From Plantago ovata (Eukaryota > Streptophyta > Magnoliopsida > Lamiales > Plantaginaceae), in contig CM051455.1 in assembly GCA_028274465.1 (NCBI GenBank), positions 49,019,351-49,083,350 of the forward strand: a stretch of 64,000 nucleotides of DNA. Direction: 5' to 3'. The position numbers and the translations under genes were made by a program. Numbering within the stretch: the first letter of the stretch is position 1; every line of letters starts with the position of its first letter. Positions 55,782 to 64,000 of this stretch are shown one piece after another. The notes beneath the pieces are model-generated. The model saw only the letters and a list, made by a program, of their open reading frames with translations. It was not told the DNA's origin and searched no databases.

Positions 55782-57206
55782 ATGTCTTCATCATCTTCAT
55801 CATCTTCATCATCATCATCATCCACCGATAACTTCCTCCAGAACTTTACTGCAGAAATCTACCCAGAATTCTACCCTCAATTCAACCAACAATTCAATGA
55901 TGGTGGTTTGTCCTCGAACTACAAAGTAATGGAAAAGCAGTTCATCCAAAACTTGCCAAGCATGATAGAACAATCCATGCAGTATGAAGAACGATCAAAG
56001 AAGCCACAAAAAGAAAAGAAGAAACGTGCGTACATTGATAGGAGTAGAGTGCAATGGGGAGTGCAATTGTACGATGACTACTTTGCTCCAAGAGCTACCT
56101 ACGCAAACCAATTCAGACGGAGGTTCCGAATGAGGAGGGAATTGTTCGACAGAGTGATGGCAGGTGTGATGGAGACGGACACCTACTTCCACAATAGCGT
56201 CAATGCGGCTGGTACACCGAGTTTAACCCCTTACCAAAAGTTTACCGCAGTCATGAAAATGATAGCCTATGGGCTTTGCGCAGACGGGGTTGATGAGTAT
56301 TGCAGAATGGGTGAAAGCACGGCTATTAAATGTCTTAATCGATTCTGTATCGCAGTCGTACAACGATTTGGCCCGGAGTACATGCGGAAGCCTACTGAAA
56401 ATGATTTGAGAAGGCTTCTTGCAATCAACGCGAGTAGAGGCTTCCCCGGGATGATTGGAAGTGTCGATTGTATGCACTGGGAGTGGAAGAATTGTCCAAA
56501 GGCGTGGGCCGGTCAATTTCAAGGCAGGAGCGGAAAGCCCACTCTCATTCTCGAAGCTGTTGCATCCCAAGATACTTGGATCTGGCATTCATTCTTTGGA
56601 CTTTCTGGAAAATTCAATGATAAGACGGTGCTCGAACGATCACATTTGTTCGACGATCTCCTCAACGGTGTGTCACTTGACGTGCGCTTTCATATCAATG
56701 GCCGTGAGTATAACATGCCTTACTACCTAGTCGATGGCATCTATCCAAATTGGGCAACATTCGTACCTGTCGTTCCCAATCCTACGACTCACAAACTACA
56801 GAAGTTCAGCACGCGCCAAGAATCTTGCCGGAAAGATGTGGAACGTGCTTTTGGAGTTATACAAGCTCGTTTTCATATTATCAAGCATCCGACCCTTCCA
56901 CATAGCAGGCTACAACTCCAACAGATAATGGATTGTTGCATCGTACTTCACAACATGATAGTCGAGGATGAGCGTGACAATTACTTAAACTACGACCAAG
57001 CAATCGAAGACTGGCTTAAGGAATGCGCCGAAGGCAACTTGCAGTACAATGCAGACATCCTTAGGGACGTGACAATCACAACACGTCCATCTATTCTGAA
57101 TGATTTTGTTGATTACAGGAAGAATCAGAGGATGATGGAGAGTTACATCCAGCATGACGCACTCAAACATGACTTGATTGAACACATTTGGAGGATGAGG
57201 CCTTAG
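55782..57206 (+). CDS. PIF/Harbinger DDE transposase, intact
   Basis: 474 residues from ATG 55,782, uninterrupted. A poly-Ser start (TCA/TCT microsatellite) and a Gln/Phe/Tyr-rich region precede a helix-turn-helix domain (FRRRFRMRRELFDRVMAGVM ... GESTAIKCLNRFC), then the DDE_Tnp_4 nuclease: GSVDCMHWEWKNCPKAW (Asp229), YYLVDGIYPNWATFV (Asp318), SCRKDVERAFGVIQARF (Glu354). All three catalytic acids are present, with the family hallmark CIVLHNMIVEDE near the end. It acts in the nucleus with ORF1 to cut the element at its TIRs and insert at TAA/TTA. A truncated relative at 51.2 kb has stops in the same region; this one has none. Start: first ATG after the repeat array, conserved in the relative. 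Confidence 0.95.
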   Translation: MSSSSSSSSSSSSSTDNFLQNFTAEIYPEFYPQFNQQFNDGGLSSNYKVMEKQFIQNLPSMIEQSMQYEERSKKPQKEKKKRAYIDRSRVQWGVQLYDDYFAPRATYANQFRRRFRMRRELFDRVMAGVMETDTYFHNSVNAAGTPSLTPYQKFTAVMKMIAYGLCADGVDEYCRMGESTAIKCLNRFCIAVVQRFGPEYMRKPTENDLRRLLAINASRGFPGMIGSVDCMHWEWKNCPKAWAGQFQGRSGKPTLILEAVASQDTWIWHSFFGLSGKFNDKTVLERSHLFDDLLNGVSLDVRFHINGREYNMPYYLVDGIYPNWATFVPVVPNPTTHKLQKFSTRQESCRKDVERAFGVIQARFHIIKHPTLPHSRLQLQQIMDCCIVLHNMIVEDERDNYLNYDQAIEDWLKECAEGNLQYNADILRDVTITTRPSILNDFVDYRKNQRMMESYIQHDALKHDLIEHIWRMRP

Positions 57207-57449
57207 TTTTCATTAGAATGTTGTTTGCATTTTCAATTGTTTCAGTTGTTTGTTTTCAGTTTCAGTTGTTTGTTTCAATCGTTTGTTTTCAATTAAGCAG
57301 AACTTGTTGTAATATTGTGTGTTTCAAATTCGGTACAACTTAATGTAATATATTCGTGATTTCCATCTATAAACTTGATTTCGTATGAAATTCTTTACAA
57401 ACAATCTTCCTTTTTCTTTACCTTAACCAAAAAAAAAAGATGACGTGGC

Positions 57450-57536
57450 AGGCCTTAAACTGGCCTTAGCCGCGTTTAAGCAGTCACTGATGCAGACGAA
57501 AACTGCTTAAACGCGGCTAAGGCCAGTTTAAGGCCT
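57450..57536. repeat. Perfect 35-bp-arm palindrome at the Harbinger right end
   Basis: Arms 57,450-57,484 and 57,502-57,536 are exact inverted copies (outer AGGCCTTAAACTGGCC, inner CGCGTTTAAGCAGT) with a 17-base loop. A shorter version is at the right end of the 58.8-kb MITE. Confidence 0.95.
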
Positions 57537-57807
57537 TAAACTGGCCTTAGCCTTAAACCACTGATGCGGGTAGTCTAATGGACCACAATAGAACACAACT
57601 GCAGTTCAAATGTTAGTTCGGACCCAATCATGAATTAAAAAAATGAATTAGGCGTGAGATATACAAGTACAAATATGACTAAGCTTTGGTTAAATTTATA
57701 TGACTGGTGGACATTCAGGAAATACCATATTTGAGTACTGTCTAACTCTAACATGTTCACTTGGTCAATTTGTAGATATCTCGCCAACCATATCGATGTG
57801 TTAAACC

Positions 57808-58629
57808 CTATGTTTAAGATCTCGTATCGGAGGCCATCTCGGACGACCTCATGAGAAGGGTCAACCCGAATCAACTCGGATCATCTCGGACATTTGTTTC
57901 GGAGTTGTCTCGGAAGAAATATAAAATATGTAAAATTATATATAATAAATACTATACATATTTAATTATTGGAGTACTTATTCACTCATAGATTATTGAA
58001 AATTAGGTCACTATTAAACAATAGCATAACTACTGGATTGTTGTGCAAATTACACAAACTATTAAAATAATGATCCATCAAATAATGCCCCTGTGCATAT
58101 CTATCTCTTTCTTCCCCAAATTACTAAACAGAACAAAAACCCAGCATTGAAGACGATGTTGTATCTATTTATTTCCTATTCAATACTTTCCCTCAAAAAG
58201 TTTTTTCTCATGTTTTCTTTGGGAATGTGATATTCACACCATTGAAGACCTTGTATCTAATAACAACAGTATTATTGAAATGACGTGCAATAATGATTGG
58301 TTGGTAACAGATCTGGCCAATAGTTCTTCTAAGAGAACTCAATAGTTCTTCTAAGAGAACTGATAAGATTTCTTCTTTAGGTATGGTAACTTGACTTCCG
58401 GGATGTTGTTTAATCCTTTTTCCGACCAAGATCTCATGGACCGCCATGGGTGAAGACTTATTCTTTTTTCCTCACTTTCCCTTTCTTTTTTTTTTCTTGA
58501 CGGCAAAAACCCAGAATTTTGTATGTTTTCGAGATTTAGCCGAGATTAGCCTGTTTCGTCCCGGAGGCACTTCCGAAACCCGAGAATCCCGGGTCAACCC
58601 GGGTTGACCCAGTGAGATCTTAAACATAG
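57808..58629. mobile_element. hAT-type non-autonomous transposon with perfect TIRs
   Basis: Terminal repeats CTATGTTTAAGATCTC (57,808-57,823) and its exact complement (58,614-58,629) are flanked by a perfect 8-bp duplication GTTAAACC (57,800-57,807 and 58,630-58,637). Copies of TCTCGG lie near the left end, as in hAT subterminal motifs. No hAT transposase. A 79-residue minus-strand frame (58,208-58,447) reads ILVGKRIKQHPGSQVTIPKE and RYKVFNGVNITFPKK, which looks protein-like but which I cannot identify; it may be a captured gene piece. A 20-bp direct tandem repeat (TAGTTCTTCTAAGAGAACT) lies inside it (about 58,322-58,361). Confidence 0.85.
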
Positions 58630-58771
58630 GTTAAACCACTAGTACTGTGAATATCGTTGAGGTCACTAGTGGTAGCTCACTCGGTTAAAATAGAATGGAT
58701 TTTCAAAAGTTCAAATTTCACATGAATTTGTATTCAATGGGTTTCAGTTTCAAATATGAGAGGGTCTATTA

Positions 58772-59330
58772 GACCTCCTGCATTTGTAGCGTTTAAGCTG
58801 CCTTAAACGGTTTGTATAACCGTGCTGCAGTTTAGTGGCGCCAGCCCATTCGCTGGCGCCACGTGGACTCCACTAAAAAGTGGAGTCCACTATTTTATTT
58901 TATTTTCTTTCTTTTAATTTTTTTCCGTTTAATTTTAAACGGTTATAACTTTTAAAATAAAAATGCTAAAAATAAATAAAAATTATCAACAGATAGAACT
59001 TTTGAGATCTATAAATACACACCAATCTTGGATATGTTTGCTCACACCTTCTCCAACTCATTTTTTCCTTCATATTCGGTAAAAGTTAATAGAATATATT
59101 CGTAATTTTCATCTATAAATTTCATTTCGTACGACATTCTTTACAACGAATCTTCATTCTTTTTTACTAAAAAATTAAAATTAAAAAAAATAAAAAATAA
59201 TGACGTGGCAGGGCTTAGCCTCGCCTTAGCCGCGTTTAAGCAGTGACTGGTGCGGGCGAAAACTGCTTAAACGCGGCTAAGGCCAGTTTAAGCCCTTAAC
59301 CTTAGCCTTTAACCACTGATGCAGATGATC
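58772..59330 (+). mobile_element. MITE derived from the 53.8-kb Harbinger by internal deletion
   Basis: 559 bp, flanked by TTA on both sides (58,769-58,771 and 59,331-59,333). The left end is GACCTCCTGCATTTG; the right end inverted is GATCATCTGCATCAGTGG. The left half matches the parent's leader (AAAAATGCTAAAAATAAATA, then GAGATCTATAAATA and TTGGATATGTTTGCTCAC). The right half matches the parent's 3' region (ATATTCGTAATTTTCATCTA and the hairpin TTAGCCGCGTTTAAGCAGT). ORF1 and the transposase are missing between. Its left hairpins sit at the same place as the parent's but differ in sequence. Confidence 0.9.
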
Positions 59331-59360
59331 TTAGATGCAATTTACTTGTTGTACACCTAA

Positions 59361-60358
59361 GGCCTTCTCCAGAGCCTTAAATGGGCCTTTGAGGCCCATA
59401 AGGCTCTGCTGGAGGGCCTTGTGAGTCGCAAAAGTTTGCTCCTCACCTGAAATGTTTGAGGTGAGTGGCAAACGTTGCTGCTCATTATTATATATATATT
59501 TTTTTGTTTTTCTCTTTTTGTTTTTTTCTAGTATGGTTTTTGTTTTTACCCTTTTTCATTTCTTTGTTTTTCTTTTCCACTTCTTTTTCTTCATTGCTTT
59601 TGCTTTGCTAGTTTCTCGAGCATTTTTTCTTTTCCATGCCTTTCATGTTGTTTTCTTTTCCACTTATTTTCTAATAAATTTCCATTTATTCTATATTATT
59701 TGGAAAAAATAGAATACATTTATTCAATAAATTATTTAGTAATTCATATTACAACTAAAAATAATACACCCTTACATAATAATAAAATTCCAAATCTTAC
59801 GCATAAGAAAAAAACTCAAATAGCTACACGACGACATTGTTTAACCTCTAAAATGATTCCACGTATGTTTGATCATGTCCCTTTGCAACATCAATGCCTT
59901 ATCTTTATTAGTTAGCTTCATTCTAGTTTCGACATGATTTTTCCATGACCACGGAACATTGTGTAGAGGTTTCACGAAATACTTATCTATTTTTTTAATT
60001 GTATTTTATTTATTCGCACGTGTATTTTTAAACTTTTCTAGGATTTATTGTAATATTATAATTTCTGCAAGTGTGTTTTTATTTTATTTAGGATCTATTG
60101 TACTATCTTTTTTTTTAGAATTTATTATAGTATTTATTTCAAAGTATTGTTATTTTTAAAATTGATATAATGTAATTGCAATTAATTAATAATAATGAAA
60201 ATGAGGTTATTAATGATTTTTTTTTTTTAAATGAGAAAATGAAAAGAAAAAGAGAGGTTGAAGAGGAGTAATTGCTGAAGTGTTGGGGTTTAAATTGGAT
60301 GGAATGCTGACGTGGTAAACTTAAGGCTCAAATTGTGTATCAACTGCTAGAGAAGGCC
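59361..60358. mobile_element. Non-autonomous Harbinger element, second family
   Basis: Ends GGCCTTCTCCAGAG and, inverted, GGCCTTCTCTAGCAG. TAA on both sides (59,358-59,360 and 60,359-60,361). Length 998 bp, no transposase. T-rich interior; an open frame of Phe/Leu residues (59,452-59,712) follows from composition only. Confidence 0.8.
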
Positions 60359-61041
60359 TAAGAAGGTTTTGGATGCATACCATGCCTTCATGCCTAGACT
60401 TCAGTTATTTCGTGTTGAGGTTCAACTAAGTCAACACGGACCAACCGAAGTTATTTTATAGATAAAGCTTATATTTTAAGGAGCCCTTCTCTAGCAACGA
60501 TAGGATTTTGGTGTATTTAATCCTATACCATATTAGACAACAGATTGTATCATTAATTGGATGTTCTCTAACCACTAATGAAGATAGGTATTAAATCTCA
60601 TCGGTCATTCACTAGAAAATAATATATGACAACTTATTAATGTGTTATCATTTTCCCTCTCAAATTTGGTACAGTGTTTGCACATTTGATCACCATTACA
60701 TTTCTTTTTTCTTTTCCTCATGAATAACAACTCAAACATCATTAAGCAATCAATACAAACCTTTGCATCATTACTAGGAAAAAAGAAATATATCAGCAGC
60801 AAGCTCATTTACAGCAACAATATTTTATGATATCAAAGCATCAGAGCATGTATGGCTTTACCGGAAGAAACAAAACCTCAGGCAAAGGACATGATATCAT
60901 AGATAAAGCAAAACTAGGCAGTCGAATATACTGAAATACAGTAACAACCAATTAACATCATCAAATTAAAATTTAAGACACAAAAATAGTGTGAGATTTA
61001 TCATTGACAAAAATAACAATAAAGTTGAGTTGAATAGTAGG
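60359..61041. other. Intergenic; 3' side of the minus-strand Harbinger gene pair
   Basis: No gene and no clear terminal repeat for the element that begins to the right were found here. Confidence 0.35.
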
Positions 61042-61150
61042 AAAGCAACAATGACTCCATAATGAGAAAGAAACAGTGACTCCATAATAAGAAAGCAACC
61101 ACAATGACACCATAATAAGAAAGCAACAATGACTCATAATAAGAAAGCAC
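61042..61150. repeat. Short tandem repeat, unit about 27 bp
   Basis: Four imperfect copies of AGAAAGCAACAATGACTCCA followed by TAATA. Confidence 0.8.
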
Positions 61151-61219
61151 CAAGTGTTTAGGCATTACGCCAACAAACTAATAGAACTATAGAGCAGCAA
61201 GTGTTTAGCCATCATGCCA

Positions 61220-62319
61220 TCACACCACATCGCGTAGTAGCATAGTCACGAAGCGAAACTTAGCATCATCAGGCATGGAGAAGAACAATGCGAGCTCTTG
61301 TGGATTGTTAACTAGCTTTTGTGCAACCAAGATGTGTTGTTCAATGGGCAGCGTTGGGAGTTTACCAAGTGCATCAAAAACAGCAACCGTGTTATGATTA
61401 GCATTCTTAGAAGCTTCAATTGCCTTTATAAGTGCATCCATTGATTTTTGTGACTCATTCACGAATGAACTCATCAGATTGACCACCGGCTTCAATATTC
61501 CAGCATCTACAGCAAACTTCCGCTTACGATTTCCGCTACTTCCACCAGGAGGTGTATCATCAACATGTTCATCATCACCAGGCACCACAACAACTTCTGG
61601 AGATTGGCAGTTCTCATTGTTCAGAGTACCTTTGCCCTTGTTGCTTTCGGAACCAGAACCATCTCCAAGTCCATTCTTATCAGCAAGAGGATCAAAATGC
61701 TCTGTTGAAGCACTATGATGAGGAACTGAAGTACAGTCAAAAGCATGCTCACCCGTAGCCCTATCCTTCCCGAAGATTTCACACCAATGCTCATAGTATG
61801 GAAACGGCTTGCCACGAAAGTTCTTAATATCAGGCACAACCTGTGATACATTAAACAATTATCAGTTAAATAATTATAATACAATGGAAGATGCATAACA
61901 ATAAATTCAACAGAAATATAAAGATAAATCACCTTTACATAGTTTTCCCAAATTTCAGGCTCATCTACCACTATCATGTGTGCATCAGGATCAATTCCAA
62001 CACCACTGAGCTTCATGAACTCAAACAACAACACATACTCTCTTTTCCACACGGTTAACTTGGAATTCACATGAGGCTCGCCACGTATATCAGCATTAGG
62101 GAGCATTTCCTTGATGTATAACTCAACTTGCCTGAAAAAACCTCCCTTCCAACCATTACCAGACCTCCATCCTTCATTGATAAGCCGCTTGACGGTTGAT
62201 ATCAAGCATTCTTCTTCCTCACGAGACCAGAATTTCCTACGGCTACCAGTCTGTCCAGCTCTGCCTCCTCCACGAGCACCACCACGCCCATTCTTTCGGC
62301 CTCCAAGTTGCTGGTCCAT
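61220..62319 (-). CDS. Myb/SANT-like DNA-binding protein, companion ORF of a Harbinger element
   Basis: Exons 62,319-61,933 and 61,840-61,220, GT-AG intron in phase 0, 335 residues. A Gly/Arg-rich start (GRKNGRGGARGGGRAGQTGS) precedes a Myb/SANT-like domain (KFWSREEEECLISTVKRLIN, GWKGGFFRQVELYIKEMLPN, KLTVWKREYVLLFEFM). Then come a conserved region (YEHWCEIFGKDRATGEHAFD), an acidic linker, an NRKRKF basic patch, and a C-terminal helical part (ILKPVVNLMSSFVNESQKSM, FFSMPDDAKFRFVTMLLRDV). This is the Myb_DNA-bind_3 type often found beside Harbinger transposases, where it helps bind the DNA ends. The transposase gene lies just upstream on the same strand. No frame damage; whether it is still part of a mobile element or a freed gene is unclear. 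Confidence 0.83.
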
Positions 62320-62618
62320 GATCTGAAAAACAAGAAACAATAAGTATATCACCAATTCAAAATACTACCCTTGTGCATAGCACAACAATCATAAGCTGGG
62401 ATTATAAATAAGAGAACACCAATGTAAATTCTCAAAATGTAACACATATTCAAGATATATAATTCAGATTAAGCAAATGGATATAGAAAAAGTATGATCA
62501 GAAAACATCCAAGTGTCCAAACAAAAGACAATATTCAAAACAAACAGTGCACATCAAGTGTCCAAACATTGTTTGAGTATAGTCTAAAGCAAATAACAAA
62601 TGTAGTAAAACGCTTGTC
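62320..62618 (-). other. Interval between the two Harbinger genes
   Basis: Non-coding AT-rich sequence; would hold the transposase 3' UTR and the promoter of the Myb-like gene. Confidence 0.4.
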
Positions 62619-63977
62619 CTATAAGCAGTAACGCCAGTTGTTGTACATGTCTTGGGCAAAGTTTTCACGCCAATCCGACCACTGCTGAGAGGTCTCAACC
62701 GTATCAATGTATTCCAATTCAGGCTCAGGTGCATCAGGAACTTGAGAATCAACAAGATCAAGAGGATCAACCGCCATTTCTGTCCTAATGAAGTTATGCA
62801 ACAGTGCACATGCCATTATAATTTTATTTTGTGTAACCAATGGGTAAAACATGTTGCTCCGTAGTACAGCCCAACGATTCTTAAGATGTCCAAAACCTTG
62901 CTCTATGATATTACGGGCTCTGCAATGCTTCATATTGAAGTATTCTTTATAGTTTCTAGGCCTTGTACGCCTAGGACCCCACTCTTTTAGATGATAACGT
63001 ATTCCCCTATACGGTGTTAAGAAACCGTCAGCGTTTGCGTAACCATTATCGCACAAATAATAGGTTCCTGCAATTAAAACAAATAAATTATTTTTACTTT
63101 GTGATGTACTAATCAATCAAACAAGTTAAAAGACTATGTCATGTACCAGTTGGAACTTGCAACCCGTTAGGTCTACTGACGGCATCACGTAGGACTCGAC
63201 TATCTGCAGCGGAGCCTTCCCATCCAGCTAAGATATAAATGAATTTCATGTTCATATCACATACTCCAAGCACGTTAGTGCAAACTCGGCCTTTACGAGT
63301 TCTGTATCGCACATTGTCTATTTGTGACACTTGCCCATCTATGTATGCACCATCCAGTGCCCCTAGACAACCCTACATAAATTCAAGATCGGTAAGACAT
63401 CGATACAACAAGGAATAAACTGATGGCAAAGATTGAAAGTTAGAAACTTAAATAAAAGCAATTACCTTGAAAATCTTAAATTTTTCATTGGTGCAAGCCT
63501 CCGTGACAGGTTGTGGAGTAGCAAGGAGTCTGTCGTGAAGGTTAATACTGCATCTAGTGTCCGGTTGAAGTATTTACTCACAGTGCTTCCCGACCGTTTG
63601 AATTTAAACTTGACAATACAATTCTTAGTATGATGTGCTAAGACATGCAATAAGAGTGCTGTTTGTTCTTGCACAGTAACCCATTTTTCGTCTTGCAAAC
63701 CCGCATAATGCTCCAACACATAACAAAGCTTTGCAAATGCATTGCGATCCATTCGCAAGTTGTTTATACAATCATCATCAGTAAGGTTTACCAAATCATT
63801 CATGTGGTCAAGCTGTTTAGGGATTTTATCAAGCATCCTATATACGCGTCTCTGCGTACGGCTAGAAGAGCTTTGTGCAAGATGCAAACAGTAACACAAC
63901 ATGATAAGGCCCAATCGAGTACGTACGGAAAGAAGTTGAATGCCTACTATAACTAGTACTTGTGTATCCCAGTCCAT
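62619..63977 (-). pseudogene. HARBI1-type DDE transposase with one frameshift
   Basis: Exons 63,977-63,466, 63,372-63,147 and 63,067-62,619, with GT-AG introns. Exon 1 carries the helix-rich N-terminus (LRMDRNAFAKLCYVLEHYAG ... FKRSGSTVSKYFNRTLDAVL). Near 63,530-63,545 one base is missing, because the expected LHDRLLATPQPVTEACTNEK continues in the next frame. Adding that base makes the total divisible by three, 395 residues. Catalytic acids are all present: ALDGAY (Asp), LCDNGYANADG (Asp), NIIEQGFGHLKNRWAVL (Glu), then MACALLHNFIR. It looks like a recently inactivated transposase partner of the downstream Myb-like gene. The right end of the element lies beyond the window. Confidence 0.82.
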
Positions 63978-64000
63978 TGTAACTACATACAGGTAACAAG

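Larger units (their letters stand above)
53805..57575 (+). mobile_element. Complete PIF/Harbinger transposon, 3.77 kb
   Basis: Ends GACTCTCCACATCAGT and, inverted, GACTACCCGCATCAGTG. TAA directly flanks both sides (53,802-53,804 and 57,576-57,578), the Harbinger/Tourist target preference. It contains both genes expected of a Pong/PIF element, a Myb/trihelix-like ORF1 and a DDE transposase, in the same direction. The subterminal regions are packed with hairpins. The transposase is intact and ORF1 has a late frameshift, so the element is young and perhaps mobile when helped in trans. Confidence 0.92.

Noticed and set aside
59452..59712. 86-codon Phe-rich frame
   Set aside because: Arises from the T-rich interior of a non-autonomous Harbinger element.

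Overview
The window is nuclear DNA from a flowering plant, most likely a eudicot. It is AT-rich, its genes have short exons with GT-AG introns, and it carries plant-specific families: a SULTR3 sulfate transporter, cysteine-rich defensin-like peptides, a strictosidine synthase-like protein, an ALP1-like protein and kinesin-light-chain-related TPR proteins. Many plant transposon types lie between them. I cannot name the species. There are no operons; gene order mainly reflects tandem duplication and transposon insertion. All calls come from reading the sequence. No database search was run.

Layout. 1-5.2 kb: the last 11 exons of a sulfate transporter. 6.4-9.3 kb: a probable solo LTR followed by nested Stowaway-type MITEs. 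9.6-26.8 kb: a family of secreted 8-cysteine defensin-like (DEFL) peptides, with three intact two-exon genes (9.7, 15.1, 26.5 kb), two clear pseudogenes (16.9, 22.0 kb) and one possible exon fossil (25.2 kb). Between them are a 5'-truncated LINE, a 2.23-kb Mutator-like element with 9-bp target duplications, SINE-like repeats, and a processed pseudogene in which the start of a Myb gene is joined to a MATE transporter. 29.4-31.0 kb: an ALP1-like gene, a domesticated Harbinger transposase that has lost two of three catalytic acids.

31.8-42.8 kb: a duplicated block. Each copy holds a broken fragment of an MCCA (biotin carboxylase) gene and an intact small DEDDy 3'-5' exonuclease gene. Between and inside the copies lie LINE ends, a hAT MITE, a ~105-bp tandem repeat and a probable LTR. 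38.2-49.5 kb: kinesin-light-chain-related TPR sequences, one intact gene (47.5-49.5 kb) and broken copies at 38.9 and 43.4 kb, with a strictosidine synthase-like gene on the opposite strand (45.7-46.6 kb). 52.9 kb: a sixth, diverged DEFL gene.

50.6-64.0 kb is dominated by PIF/Harbinger transposons. A complete 3.77-kb element (53,805-57,575, TAA target duplications) has a DNA-binding ORF1 with a late frameshift and an intact DDE transposase. A truncated relative lies at 50.6 kb. A 559-bp internal-deletion MITE of the same family lies at 58.8 kb, so a probable autonomous parent and a derived MITE sit 1.2 kb apart. Ends of this family carry consecutive hairpins whose sequences differ between copies while the architecture persists. 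A perfect-TIR hAT element (57.8 kb), another non-autonomous Harbinger (59.4 kb) and a second, different Harbinger gene pair (61.2-64.0 kb, transposase frameshifted) complete the window.
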